DNA of 64,000 nt from Symbiodinium natans. Its lineage: Eukaryota > Sar > Dinophyceae > Suessiales > Symbiodiniaceae. Below the pieces are notes generated by a model. The model was given only the letters and a program-made list of their open reading frames with translations, was not told where the DNA came from and searched no databases. Numbering within the stretch: the first letter of the stretch is position 1; the number at the start of each line of letters is the position of its first letter. Location: assembly GCA_905221605.1 (NCBI GenBank), contig CAJNDS010000369.1, forward strand, positions 493,501 to 557,500, written 5' to 3'. A program made the translations under genes and the position numbers. Of the stretch, positions 10,706 to 20,800 are shown piece after piece.

Positions 10706-10768
10706 GTTTAGGGTTTAGGGTTTAGGGTTTAGGGTTTAGGGCTTAGGGCTTAGGGCTTAGGGCTTAGT
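10706..10768 (+). repeat. TTTAGGG array with CTTAGGG tail
   Basis: It begins at the donor of the 10614 exon; the last four units are CTTAGGG. Confidence 0.95.
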
Positions 10769-11103
10769 GCTACCATGTTTTTCAATGTGCAAGCTAACCT
10801 GACACAAAATTGGAGCAACCTGGGATAAACCGATTATAAACCATCCAAACCCGAAAAGCCCTGTAAACCCCATTAACCTCAAACCCTATAAGCCCTATAC
10901 ACTGTTCAGAAACCGTTTAAACATCCTATAAACCCTCTAAACCCGAAAAACCCTATAAGCCCCATAAACATCAAACCCTAACCCCCACAAAGCCCTGAAC
11001 CCTTAACCGTAAAAGCCCCGATAAACCCTGTAAACCCGAAAACCCTGCAAACCCCACCCTAAACCCCACGAAGCCCTTACCTCGCCCGCGAGGTTTCGCG
11101 CAG

Positions 11104-11137
11104 TGGCCAGCCGCGGCTTTGGAGCGGACCTTGGAGG
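11104..11137 (+). CDS. Candidate exon
   Basis: GCGCAG acceptor and GC donor; reads WPAAALERTLE. Confidence 0.35.
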
Positions 11138-11271
11138 GCTTGCCCCTAAACCCTAGACCCTAAACCCTAAACCCTAAATTAAACCCTATACCCTAAAGCC
11201 TAAACCCTAAACCCTAAACCCTCGCAAACCTTGAATCCCAAAGGTGGTAGGTTTTGTTTGTTGTCGTCCAG

Positions 11272-11379
11272 GGCTTTGGCACGAGCTTTCCCCTCCTTGC
11301 CGGCAAGGACGCCGGCGACGCAAGCCGCTTCGGGCAGCGCTCCATCCTTCCCGGGCGCGTGCCACGTGGCCAGCGATGG
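11272..11379 (+). CDS. Candidate exon, 36 codons in phase
   Basis: GTCCAG and GTGGCC bound 108 bases reading GFGTSFPLLAGKDAGDASRF then GQRSILPGRV. A family-M1 element starts 16 bases after the donor. Confidence 0.55.
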
Positions 11380-11395
11380 GTGGCCCTATAAAAAG

Positions 11396-11507
11396 CTTGG
11401 TAGCCCAGTGGTAGCCTTTGCACTTTTTTTGGCTCAAGGTTCCCTTATAAAGTAGCCAACTCAGAAACGGGAGCCCTGATTAATAACATGGTTACTGGGC
11501 TACCAAG
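11396..11507 (+). mobile_element. MITE family M1, copy b (112 bp)
   Basis: Same inverted ends, with AAAG on both sides. The interior carries GTAGCC, then TTTTGGCTCAAG followed by GT, resembling the 3' half of the dinoflagellate spliced leader. Confidence 0.88.
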
Positions 11508-11524
11508 AAAGCCTACCCTGCAAC

Positions 11525-11631
11525 CGTAAGGGTCCATGGACCTATAGAGTAAATACCTGGCCCCTAAAGCTACTCGGTAACCCCTTTGAAGGCCCAAGTA
11601 TACACTAAAAAGGTACATGGACCCTTAGGGT
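11525..11631. mobile_element. MITE family M3, copy a
   Basis: TAAGGGTCCATGGACCTATA and its inverse at the other end. The centre GGCCCCTAAAGCTACT is shared with the copy at 49284. It begins 17 bases after M1 copy b. Confidence 0.75.
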
Positions 11632-12304
11632 AACACTTTGGGATTTGGGGTTGAAAGTACAGTTCCGACCATGTAGTCACCAAAGCCCTGGGTACGAAGT
11701 TGGAACAACCCTCGCATGTCCCAGGTCGACCAAAGGTCTTCCCGGGAACGCCCCCGAACCTATTTGACCTGCTTGGGGGTCCAGGGTTTAGGGTTTTGGG
11801 TTTTAATCCCTGTATGGAACGGTAGGGAGCCTCGGGATTTCCTGGTTTTGAGAGTTTTTTTTTGTTTTTTGTAATTTGTGTGATTTTGCTTTGCGCCAGA
11901 GGAGACTCGAGTTTCTAAAGCCTGAGAACTTTGTTGAAGGTTGAAAGTGTTTAGCATTTAGGGCTGAGGGCTCAGTGCTCATATGACCATAGGTTTTTTG
12001 GGGCTTACTTACTGGTTCTTCGCAAGGACTTAGAGAATCTAGGGGCACCTTACATCCACCCCCGTCCAATTAGAGAACCCTTTAAGGGATGAAGGAGAAA
12101 GCTACTAAGTTCCTACTAAGAACCAGCTGGCCCAGGCAGGCCCAGAGCTCCGTACATCCATCCCCTTCTATATACCCGTTTCAAAAAATGCAGAGAAGCC
12201 TATTCAGTCCCTACTAGCTAGGCAGGTCCTTGGGACATGTTAAGATTTCTCTTATTGCGTTTAAGAGGATCACGCGTAGGAATACTTTTCAGCGGGTTGC
12301 AGGG

Positions 12305-12372
12305 CCATCCTAGTACACTACTGCAGTCCCTATGGAGGTATGTGAACCATGAACCCCTCAAGTTCAACTTGC
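12305..12372. mobile_element. MITE family M5, degenerate piece
   Basis: CTAGTACACTACTGCAGTCC and GGAGGTATGTGAACCATGAA match the family core and lead into a CCCTAAA array. Confidence 0.45.
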
Positions 12373-12436
12373 CCTAAACCCTAAGCCCTAAACCCTAAAC
12401 CCTAGACCCTAGACCCTAGACCCTAAACACTACACC
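12371..12436 (-). repeat. CCCTAAA array
   Basis: Nine units including three CCCTAGA, before the 12463 exon. Confidence 0.9.
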
Positions 12437-12462
12437 CTGTAGCTGAGAAACAGTTTCCCCAG

Positions 12463-12533
12463 AGCTTCTCTACGCCCAGGCTGCGATCGGACGACGAGGC
12501 GCTGGCCCAGCTCCTTTGGCAGCGGGCACCTCG
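12463..12533 (+). CDS. Candidate exon
   Basis: CCCCAG acceptor and GTGCGT donor. Two frames are open (LLYAQAAIGRRGAG or FSTPRLRSDDEALAQLLW). Confidence 0.5.
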
Positions 12534-12541
12534 GTGCGTAG

Positions 12542-12595
12542 AGGGTTTAGGGTTTAGGGTTTAGGGTTTAGGGTTTAGGGTTTAGGGTTTAGGGA
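12542..12595 (+). repeat. TTTAGGG array
   Basis: Seven units, nine bases after the 12463 exon. Confidence 0.95.
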
Positions 12596-12776
12596 CCCCT
12601 CAAAGAAACCGTTATTTGTAAAATTGAAATCAGGGACGCCCCTTTGTAGCTCTGAATCCCCAACCCTAAACGCCCTGCGCCTTGAACACAAAACCTTCAA
12701 ACATTCAACCACGAACCATCAACCCCATACCCTCGGCCCAAAACAAAAGCAAAAAGCCCAAAGCCCTTAACTGCAG

Positions 12777-12890
12777 ACGTTGACTCTTCTGAGCTCCGAG
12801 CCTAAAGCACTTTCCCTGCCGAAGGCGGCCACTGTGGCTTTGCCCCTGCTGCGCGCCAAGCCGGGCTGGCACGCTGCGGAGTTGGACGGG
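12777..12890 (+). CDS. Candidate exon, 38 codons in phase
   Basis: CTGCAG before and GTTTCA after; reads TLTLLSSEPKALSLPKAA then KPGWHAAELDG. Confidence 0.6.
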
Positions 12891-12908
12891 GTTTCAGGAT
12901 AGCCTTGG

Positions 12909-12977
12909 GACTAAATAGGGTTCAGGGCTTAGGGTTTAGGGTTTAGGGCTTAGGGCTTAGGGTTTAGGGTTTAGGGT
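12909..12977 (+). repeat. TTTAGGG array joined to an M5 element
   Basis: Nine units whose last one is also the TTTAGGGTTC end wording of the M5 element. Confidence 0.9.
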
Positions 12978-13050
12978 TCACATACCTCAGTAGGAATTCT
13001 AGTAGTCAGGGTATCTGACCCCAAGTTTAGGGTTCATTTGGTCCCCAAAG
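12976..13050. mobile_element. MITE family M5, 3' part fused to a TTTAGGG array
   Basis: GGGTTCACATACCTCAGTAGG follows directly from the array at 12909-12977; the right end TTTAGGGTTCATTTGGTCCC is intact. Confidence 0.65.
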
Positions 13051-13344
13051 AGTGGGTTGGTAAGGAAGTGTCGAAGATGAGGTTTGACGATCCCGAAGCC
13101 TAGGGTTTATAAGGTTGTCATATTATAGGGTATCCATTTTGGGGCAAAAACGGGCCCCATAATCTCGACCACTCGAGATCTTAAGATGATCAAGCCCGCA
13201 ACATGCCGAAGCATTCTCCACAAGTCTGCGGCTAGCAATTATAAGGGTATCCGGAAAGCACCCTGAGTTTGAGAAGTCAGGTGTGAGATCGAGAAAGACA
13301 GATATGAGCAATGCCATCCTCAGAACCCGAAAATCCGAATCCCT

Positions 13345-13445
13345 AAGCCCTAGAACCCTAAACCCTAAGCCCTAGAAACCCTAAACCCTAAACCCTAAAA
13401 CCCTAAGCCCTCAGCCCTAGAAACCCTAAACCCTAAAACCCTCAA
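13345..13445 (-). repeat. CCCTAAA array, spacing variants
   Basis: Units separated by CCCTAGAA and CCCTAAAA. Confidence 0.9.
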
Positions 13446-13461
13446 TCCGAATCCGGTCCAG

Positions 13462-13505
13462 GACAGCCGTATCACCTACGAGGAGCTGCCTGGCGGGGAG
13501 GCCTG
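13462..13505 (+). CDS. Candidate 44-base exon
   Basis: TCCAG|GAC and GTAGGT bound a segment reading DSRITYEELPGGEA. CCCTAAA lies to the left (13345) and TTTAGGG to the right (13510). Confidence 0.55.
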
Positions 13506-13509
13506 GTAG

Positions 13510-13575
13510 GTTCAGGGTTTAGGGTTTAGGGTTTAGGGTTTAGGGTTTGGGGTTTAGGGTTTAGGGTTTAGGGTT
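13510..13575 (+). repeat. TTTAGGG array
   Basis: Nine units, followed by a 17-base G run. Confidence 0.95.
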
Positions 13576-14162
13576 TTCCGGGGGGGGGGGGGGGGGTGCA
13601 CTTGAGCTGCTCTTCTCATGGGTCTTTACCTCTGACCTTGAAGTTGGTACCCTTGGGTTTGGGCTCCCATTTTAAGGATCCTCTAAATGAATATAAGGAC
13701 CCTGGTAGGAGTATATTCAGTGAAACCTCTAGAGGCACAACCTGAGGAGTACGAGTCTTAACCACTTGATGAGCTGCCCTTCGGGCCGTAGATCCTCAGT
13801 CCTTGAGGCATCCTCCATCCTTGGTTTAGGGTTTAGGGTTTAGGGTTTTGGGCTTTGGGTTTGGGGTTTATGGTTTAGGGTTTTAGGCTTCTAAGGGGGA
13901 TTACTGGATGATGGTTGTAGGGTTTCGACTTTATAGGTGTGTATCGGCTTTTGCTGGATTTTACAGGGCTTTGCCATGGTTTATAGGTCTCCCTCACCTC
14001 CACCTTTCTTAGGGTAGTTACATGATTACACGATCCCTTATTAATGTCTTATATACCCCTTATATCCTCTACAACCCAAGGGCCCATACTTCAGAACCCT
14101 TTGCAGGAGGTAAGGGATCACATTCAGGGCCCTTAGAACCTGCGAGTAGCCCCGGAAGGCAG

Positions 14163-14225
14163 CCTGGCGGGTGGACAACCAGGACAGCCCTGAGCTTGTG
14201 CAGAGCTCTTTCTTCGAGTTTAACG
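14163..14225 (+). CDS. Candidate exon
   Basis: GGCAG acceptor and GC donor; reads WRVDNQDSPELVQSSFFEFN. Confidence 0.5.
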
Positions 14226-14442
14226 GCTTGAACGCCTCAAGCCCCTGAATCCTAAACCCTAAACCCTTGAATCCTAAAGCCTCAACCCCAGACCCTAAAC
14301 CCTATAAGCCCCTGAATTCAAAGCCCTAAACTTTGGGAAGCCTTCGTGCCGCAAAGCCACGAAGCCATGCAAATCCGGATAGACTTGGGCACGGGGCTTG
14401 AAGTTTGTTTTTGCTGTTTGCTTTCTGTGTCTCTGAAAACAG

Positions 14443-14533
14443 CTCGAAACGCCAAGAGGACTGCGATGACCGCGACGATTTCAAGCCTTTCTTCTCCCTG
14501 CTGCTCTGCGTCTGCACGGCCGAGCATGACGGA
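14443..14533 (+). CDS. Candidate exon, 30 codons
   Basis: AACAG acceptor and GC donor (GGA|GCAGGT). It reads SKRQEDCDDRDDFKPFFSLL then LCVCTAEHDG. The segment before it (about 14340-14402, FVPQSHEAMQIRIDLGTGLE) may be another exon. Confidence 0.55.
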
Positions 14534-14693
14534 GCAGGTTTCTTCGAAACCCTCAACCCTATAAACCCTAAACCCTAGTTATAAACCCTAAGCCCTATAT
14601 ATAAAGCCCAAATCCTATCATCCCTAAGCCTAAACAACCCTTAAAACCCCTGAATGCCCTAAACCCTGTCATTATCCTTGCCTGCTCCCTGTT

Positions 14694-14762
14694 TGGGGTT
14701 TAGGGTTTAGGGTTTGGGACCCTAGACCCTAAACCCTAAACCCTAAACCCTAGAACCCTAAG
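14694..14762. repeat. TTTAGGG and CCCTAAA arrays abutting head to head
   Basis: Three G-type units meet about five C-type units across GGGACCC, a perfect fold-back. Confidence 0.9.
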
Positions 14763-14811
14763 GCTTGAAGCCCAGTCCTCCCCTGAGAAGGTGGTGTCTT
14801 CTTCCGCCCAG

Positions 14812-14882
14812 ACGCGGAGACCGCGCCGGTGCCCCTGGTCCCTGGCGCTGGCGTGCTTTTCCCCAGGAGCTGCTCGACTCGA
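14812..14882 (+). CDS. Candidate exon next to the 10.7-kb unit
   Basis: CGCCCAG and GTTCGG bound 71 bases open in two frames (AETAPVPLVPGAGVLF or WRWRAFPQELLDS). A TTTAGGG array follows at once. Confidence 0.45.
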
Positions 14883-14886
14883 GTTC

Positions 14887-14980
14887 GGGGTTTAGGGTTT
14901 AGGGTTTAGGGTTTAGGGTTTAGGGTTTAGGGTTTAGGGTTTAGGGTTTAGGGTTTAGGGTTTAGGGTTTAGGGTTTAGT
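14887..14980 (+). repeat. TTTAGGG array
   Basis: Thirteen perfect units between the 14812 exon and the left end of the 10.7-kb unit. Confidence 0.97.
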
Positions 14981-15196
14981 TTTGAGAGGCTGGTCAGTGG
15001 GACTGCTTACTTCGAGGCCTGCGTTAGGGCCGCTAGGGGGCGTATAATTAGGCGATTTGAGGGTTTGCCTTCAGGTTCGGGGCATTTGCATTTTTTGGTA
15101 GGATGCCGCGCAAGCTCCCTCGCCTGCGCGATGTGTCGGTGCTCGCCAGCATGTGCTTCATTCTTCGGGTCGTCCTGCGGCTGTATATCCCCTGAC

Positions 15197-15230
15197 CCAG
15201 AGGACGCGATATTGATTTTTTTCGATCGTG
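15197..15230 (+). repeat. Left inverted end of the 10.7-kb unit
   Basis: It begins CCAGAGGAC and ends TCGATCGTG. Its partner is 25900-25933 in the opposite orientation. Confidence 0.55.
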
Positions 15231-15472
15231 CTATCGATTTTGGAATGGATGTTAATTTCTATCGATTTTGATGGTTTCTCGAAGATTTTCGATCGTAACG
15301 ACAACTTCGTCTTCGAGTCTGCTATCGAAAATGAATAGGAGCTGCTATCGATTTTGAATAGACCGTTGCTATCGATTTTGAGGAAAATTTCTATCGATTT
15401 TGAGGAAAATTTCTATCGATTTTGAGTACAAATTTCTATCGATTTTGAGGCAGAGTTCTATCGATTTTGATT
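15228..15472 (+). repeat. Left cluster of CTATCGATTTTG repeats
   Basis: About nine copies of CTATCGATTTTGA spaced 20-40 bases apart, with variable AATT-rich linkers. They read in the same direction as the cluster at 25676, so the subterminal repeats are direct while the outer ends are inverted. Confidence 0.85.
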
Positions 15473-15524
15473 TTCGGAAAAGTCTTCCATATATGTATAT
15501 ATATATATATATGATACACTTATG

Positions 15525-15585
15525 TGGGCTGGACATGCCCCGTTTCCAAGTGCAAGTGTTGGGTTGGACAGCCCCGAGTCAAGTG
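15525..15585. repeat. Palindrome pair of the GGGCTGG family
   Basis: GGGCTGGACATGCCCCGTTT followed by TTGGACAGCCCC, matching the arrangement repeated at 17020-17235. Confidence 0.7.
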
Positions 15586-15680
15586 TGGCATGCATTCTCA
15601 GATCGAGCTGCCTCAAGTCAGCAGCTATATAGCTAGGGGTCAGGTCGTAGCCGACGCCATGTCCAGGGGTGGCAAGTTGA

Positions 15681-16733
15681 ACTACACCAAGCCGGATAGT
15701 GGAACCAGCATTCGCCTTCAAGTACCGAGACCTGAAGGAGTGTCTCAAGAAGGCACACCAAGACTTTCCGGGTCTTTCGGAAAGCCTTCCACTGTCCAAG
15801 CAGCCCAGCTTCGCCCAGGTCACAGCCGAGATGCTCGTGGTGGTGTTCAGCCACTGTCGTCGTCTGAAAGATCCAGTACGGTTCCTTCAGGCCTGCAGCA
15901 AAGCCACCCAGTTCCAGATTGCAGATCTGGAAGCACTTCGGGATTTGCAGGTCGGCGAAGATGAGCGAGGCCAGCCCGACTCTTCGCAAAAGTCCTCGAA
16001 AAGTTCTGGCAAGGCCGGCAAGCTTAAGCCCACACAGTCGCTGCCGGCTGAAAGTTCTGGCAATGCTGCCAAGCTTGAAGAGTCTCTGCCAAGCTCTGCC
16101 AAGGCTTCCCAGCTCACAAAGTCGTTTGTGCCAAAAGCCCCAGGCACTCCGCCTCGCCGCACCAGGACAGCCGACCTGGAGGTGCCTGCGACCCCGGATT
16201 CCCAAGCTACAACTCAGGTGTTGGGCCAGGAGGCCGATGCAGCCAGCCCAGTTCCGGCAAGCAAAGCTGGCATCAAGAAGGCATGGGGGCAAGCCACAGA
16301 GGACAGCAGCTTCAAGAAGCCAGCTGCCTGTCTAAGGAAGCCAGCAGCCAGCATGAAGAATCAGAAGGCGAGGACACTCTTTAATGTGGAGACGCTTCAT
16401 AATAGTGTCTGTAATATCGGATCATGCCCGAGAACCGCCCATCCCTAAAATGCCAATTAAGCTCATCGGCCGGTCCAGGCCAGTGAAGAGAAGAAGAAGA
16501 AGAAGGAGCACAAGGAGCTCACTGCCGAGGAGAGGTCCAAGCTCGTCACGATGAACTACAGCTCTGCAGTTGCCCTTCGGGTCCAAGATTCCAGGCAGTT
16601 GCTCCAGATCGTCACGACCAAGTTTGGCCGGCAGAAGACGAGGGCCAAGGTGCTGGAGCTGAAGGCCAAGCTCGCCAAAGGCGGCAGTCTCCTGGAAGCA
16701 CTTCATGAGAAGGCGAAGTTTCTGCAGGGCTAG
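15681..16733 (+). CDS. Two-exon protein related to the 21299-22761 gene (KKPAACL motif)
   Basis: Exon 1 is open from 15681 to 16367; its true 5' end is unclear because no ATG starts the frame and an upstream exon may exist. Exon 2 is 16479-16733 (255 nt with stop). The 111-nt intron has a GC donor (AAG|GCGAGG) and CCAG|GCC acceptor. Early residues (KYRDLKECLKKAHQDFPG) are helical, the middle is rich in Ser, Lys and Ala, and FKKPAACLRKPAAS precedes the junction. Exon 2 starts with a run of Lys and is helical. Unknown function. Confidence 0.6.
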
Positions 16734-17019
16734 CCTGTGTGCTGCCTCCAAGCTGCTAAGCTGCTAGGTGAAGTTTCTGCAGGGCTCGCCTGTGCTGCAG
16801 TCCAAGTTTTGACCGACCCGGTCTCAGAACCCTCAAGCATCGAGTTGCTTTGAAAAGATGCATTGCCCGCACTTGAGCCAGAATCAAACACGCACAGGCA
16901 TATACATATATATATATATATACATACATACATATATATATATATATGCCTGTATGTATATATATATATATATATAGAGACATACATTGTCATTCATACA
17001 AAGTCTGTTCCCCTCACAG

Positions 17020-17235
17020 GGTTGGACAGCCCCGAGCACCATGACAAAGAAGTGGGCTGGACATGCCCCGTTTCTAAATTGGACAGCCCCAAGCAGTACC
17101 AAAACAGCGGGCTTGGGCTGGAATGCCCCGTTTCTGGGTTGGACAGCCCCCCCGGCAGTAACATCAACAACATGGGCTGGACAGCCCGAGAAGGGCTGGA
17201 CATGCCCCGTTTGTGGGTTGGACAGCCCCGATCGA
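17020..17235. repeat. Cluster of GGGCTGGACAGCCC / GGGCTGGACATGCCCC palindromes
   Basis: Eight or so short hairpin-forming motifs alternate between the AGCCCC and ATGCCCCGTTT forms. The apparent GWTCPVS-type frames across them are an artefact of the repeat. Confidence 0.8.
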
Positions 17236-17286
17236 GCAACATGAGAACATGCCCTCGCAAAAAAAATTCTGTCCGCTCGCAGCAAG

Positions 17287-17425
17287 CACTCGCTCAAGAG
17301 CCAAGTGCAGCAACCTCCAGCTTTGCCAAGACCCAAGCCGCCATGGCCGGGTTTCCAGCAGGAGGCAAGGGACAAGGCGGCCGCCACGGCTCCGACCCAG
17401 GTGGCATGGGCATCTTGTCTTCAGA
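17287..17425 (+). CDS. Possible exon upstream of the coiled-coil gene
   Basis: This is a GC-rich stretch open in all three forward frames, for example one reading FAKTQAAMAGFPAGGKGQGG, ending in CTTCAG. The frame cannot be chosen. It lies between the palindrome cluster at 17020-17230 and the exon at 17678. Confidence 0.3.
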
Positions 17426-17677
17426 AAATCATCTCTAAACTTTCAACCGTCAGCAACCCTCACCCTCGAAGCTGATTTCTCTACGGTTATTTTCATGTCC
17501 AGTCACTGAGTCATCTCAGGTGCCAATGTCTGGAGGGAGAACTGGCGATCCTTGTGGCACCACACCAAGCAGGAGGACTCTACATTTATTTAGTGTAAGA
17601 AAAATGTAGCGCAGGAATTCTTAATCTTAAGGGCTGGACAGCCCATATGTTTTTCTCTCGAATATTGCTCATCCAAG

Positions 17678-19369
17678 GACGAGTCGTTCGACCACTGGCA
17701 AGGCCGTGTTGTGGCCTACCTTTCCAGGTCTTACAACAAGCCCAAGGCGACGACGCAGTCCATCCGCTCCTATATCCAGGACTGTTTCCGCCAGGCCCAG
17801 GCCGAAGCCACCGACCCGAACCCGGCATCGTTCGAGGAATGGCTGGATGCCGTGGTGGACGAAGTGTCGCTGGAGCCGACGGCAGACCAGTCCGACCAGT
17901 CGAAGTGGAGGACAAGGCCGCCGAGGAGGAGACTGCCCAGCCTCCTGAGGACAGCAAGGCCCAGGAGCTCAAGGCCCAGGACCTCAAGCTCCAGGCCCAG
18001 CAACTCAAGCTCAAGGCTCACGAGGAGTACCGTGTGGCCCAGGAGGCACCAATTCGGGTCATGCAATAAGGGCTGGACAGCCCCTGCGATACCCTAAAAA
18101 ACAACCCTAAATCCTACACCCTGAAGCCACAAAAAACCGTAAACCCTTAAAGAGTTTTTGCTTCCCAAACTTTCTAAACCAGGAGCTGGTCAGCAAGAAA
18201 AAGGCTGAGACCAAGGCCATGCTGGATGGGGAGGTCGCCCAGTTCAAAGACCACGTGCTGCAGCAGAATCTGGCCAAGATCGAGGCCAGGAAGCAGGAGC
18301 TTGCCAGTTACGTGGAGAAGACGATGAACGACTACGTGCAGGAGCTGGAGGAGGATTACGACAAGCAGGTCAAGGCCAAGGAGAAAGAGGCCAAGGCCAG
18401 GCTGCAGGAGAACAACGAGTACCTGGATAGGGAGCACGAGGACAGGATGCAGGCAGGCCGACCAACGCATTTGTCAAATAAACCCCCTGGTCCCTAAACC
18501 CTAAACCTTCAACCCTAATCCCCCTAAACCACACAGCCAGGCCAGTCTCCAAGCTCTCCAGGCTCCTGTGCCGGATCCCCAGACCAAGCCTCCGACAGAG
18601 CAGGGCGAAACCGCCTCCACCGCCAACACCCCGATGTGGTTCCAGGGACAGCCTCCAAGTCTGCAGCTGCTCCAGGCAAGCCAGGTGGCGCAGCCTCCAA
18701 GGCAGCTGGCCAAGCCACCAAGGCAGCTTCCCCAGCCAAGGCAGCTAGCCAACCCTCGTCCGGCCAAGCCTCCCAGATAGCCCAGGTGGCCAGCAGACTG
18801 GAGATGGCCCAGCCTCCAAGGCCACCAAGATGAGCAAGATCCCGGCCTGGCTTCCACCGTGGATTCGCAGCACAGGCCTTCATCCAAATCTAAGACCAGG
18901 GCTGGAGAGCCCGAACGTCCACTCAAAGCCCTGCTTCCAGGTGGCGACTATGTGGGAGACGCCGACGACCAGTTCGTCAACAACTTCGGCTGGGACTGCT
19001 TCAGCGAGTGTCGCAGCTGACGCCGGATTCGAACAGTCTTTTTGCGGTCGTTTCAAGTCAAAGAGGGGCTGGAAGCCCGCTTTGAAGTTTTGCCCCTAAA
19101 CCCTAAACCCTAAACCCTGAACCCTGAACCCTAAACCCTAAACCCTAAACCCTAAACCCTAAACCCTAAACCCTAAACCCTAAACCCTAAACCTTAACAA
19201 CTTCTCAGGCCATTTGTACTCCTACGTCAGCACGAGGTCCAAGCTGAGGTGCCCAAGTTGCCGTGGCTGCATCTTCAAGGACTGCCCGGACTACCGTGGA
19301 GCTGAGGCAGTGAAGGATTTGTTCAGGCGGCTTTTCCCGACCAGGCCTTGGGAGACGACCCACCAGTAG
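17678..19369 (+). CDS. Multi-exon protein with coiled coil and C-terminal Cys cluster, frame damaged in places
   Basis: Exons proposed: 17678-18045, 18183-18452, 18541-19009 and 19209-19369. Introns are 137 nt (GC-AG), 88 nt (GC-AG) and 199 nt (GT-AG). Exon 1 begins DESFDHWQGRVVAYLSRSY and needs a one-base frame change near 17895 to continue as VEDKAAEEETAQPP. Exon 2 encodes a highly charged coiled coil (AKIEARKQELASYVEKT). Exon 3 has an in-frame TAG at 18778 before the frame resumes toward DDQFVNNFGWDCFSE. The last exon supplies LRCPSCRGCIFKDC, a likely zinc site, then a stop at 19367. The stop and the shift mean either unrecognised introns or decay. Confidence 0.5.
19095..19198 (-). repeat. 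CCCTAAA array inside the last intron of the coiled-coil gene
   Basis: About 14 units, two with CCCTGAA, ending 10 bases before the acceptor at 19208. Confidence 0.9.
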
Positions 19370-19744
19370 GCCAGGCCAGCTCCAGGCGAGCACCTTTTTT
19401 CTGACCTCCAGGTCAGCTGCTCGGTGCTCACAAAACAATTCAGGCCAGGACTCCAGGTTCAGGCTTCACATACTTAGCTGTTAAAGCCTATAGACTCAGC
19501 AAGCAACTTCACTGGAGTCCAGGCCAGGCACCACGCTAGAACTTCAAGTTTCTTCGGCCCAGACTCCAGGTCTCCAGGTTCCTAACCAGGTTTATATGTG
19601 TCGCAATTGTATGAGCTCCAGCTAGGGCAAGTGGAGTCCAGGGCCAAGCACCACGCTAGATCAGATCGCCGTGGTCGGAAAAAAGTCACCGAGGGCAAGC
19701 TCGCACCTTATGGGCTGGATAGCCCCGTGGGCTGGCTAGCCCAG

Positions 19745-20175
19745 TGGAGGGTTTAGGGTTTAGGGTTTAGGGTTTAGGGTTTGGGGTTTGGGGTTTAGGG
19801 TTTAGGGTTTAGGGTTTAGGGTTTAGGGGTTTAGGGGTTTAGGGTTTACTCAACCTTAACCCTCAACCCTAAACCCTAAACCCTAAACCTAAACCCTCAA
19901 CCCTAAACCCTCAACCCTAAACCCTTAACCCTCTACCCTAAACCCTAAACCCTAAACCCTAAACCTAAACCCTCAACCCTCAACCCTAAACCCTAAACCC
20001 TTAACCCTCAACCCTCAACCCTAAACCCTAAACCCTAAACCTAAACCCTCAACCCTAAACTCTCAACCCTAAACCCTTAACCCTCAACCCTCAGCCCTAA
20101 ACCCTAAACCCTAAACCCTAAACCTTCAACCCTAAACCTCAAACCTTAAACCTGAAACCTCAAACCTGAAACCTC
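19745..20175. repeat. Inverted telomere-like array pair (TTTAGGG then CCCTAAA)
   Basis: About 105 bases of TTTAGGG and TTTAGGGG units run directly into about 320 bases of CCCTAAA, CCCTCAA and CCTAAAC variants with a higher-order block (CCCTAAACCTAAACCCTCAA type) repeated about three times. The halves could pair with no spacer. Confidence 0.85.
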
Positions 20176-20381
20176 AAACCTCAAAGCTTTTTAACGCCCC
20201 AAACCACAAACCTAAACCACTCCAAACCCCAGAAGTAAAGAGACCCGAACCCTGAACCTAAAACCATAAATCCCAAATCCTAAACCTGGTGCCCTAAACC
20301 GTAAATCCTACAGTCGACATCGTAACCCAAAACCCCAAGCAAATTTTCTGGGCTGGCAAGCCCATATTAAAAAAAACAAAA

Positions 20382-20515
20382 AAACACATGACAGCCCATG
20401 ACAACACATGACAGCCCATGACAACACATGACAGCCCATGACAACACATGACAACCCATGACAACACATGACAACCCATGACAACACATGACAACCCATG
20501 ACAACACGTGACGAA
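20382..20515 (+). repeat. 20-bp tandem repeat, about 6.5 copies
   Basis: The unit is ACATGACAGCCCATGACAAC, with later copies changing CAGCCC to CAACCC. Minus-strand frames rich in CCHGLSC are products of this repeat, not a protein. Confidence 0.9.
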
Positions 20516-20564
20516 CCGCTCAAAAACATAACAATGTTAGGATTTGCAGTTTTTTTTTGGGTTA

Positions 20565-20800
20565 GGGTTTAGTGTTTAGGGTTCGGGTCTAGGGGTTAGG
20601 GGTTAGGGGTTTGGGTTTGGGGTTTTGGGTTCAGGGTTAGGGTTCAGGGTTTTGGGGGGGTAGGGTTTAGGGTCTAGGGCATAGGGTTTAGGGCTTAGGG
20701 TTTAGGGTCTAGGGCTTAGGGTTTAAGGTCTGGGGTTTGGGGTTTAGGGTTTTGGGTTTGGGGTTTGGGGTTTAGGGTTTAGGGCTTATGGAGTTTAGGG
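20565..20800 (+). repeat. Degenerate TTTAGGG array
   Basis: TTTAGGG, TCTAGGG, CTTAGGG and TTTGGGG units mixed over 235 bases. Confidence 0.85.

Noticed and set aside
16863-17438. Secreted-looking repeat protein with GWTCP/LDSP wording
   Set aside because: It arises from tandem palindromes and a TA repeat, and is open in several frames and on both strands.
20294-20529. Cys/His-rich minus-strand proteins and a CRISPR-like array
   Set aside because: The 20-bp units are contiguous without unique spacers; the frames come only from the repeat.
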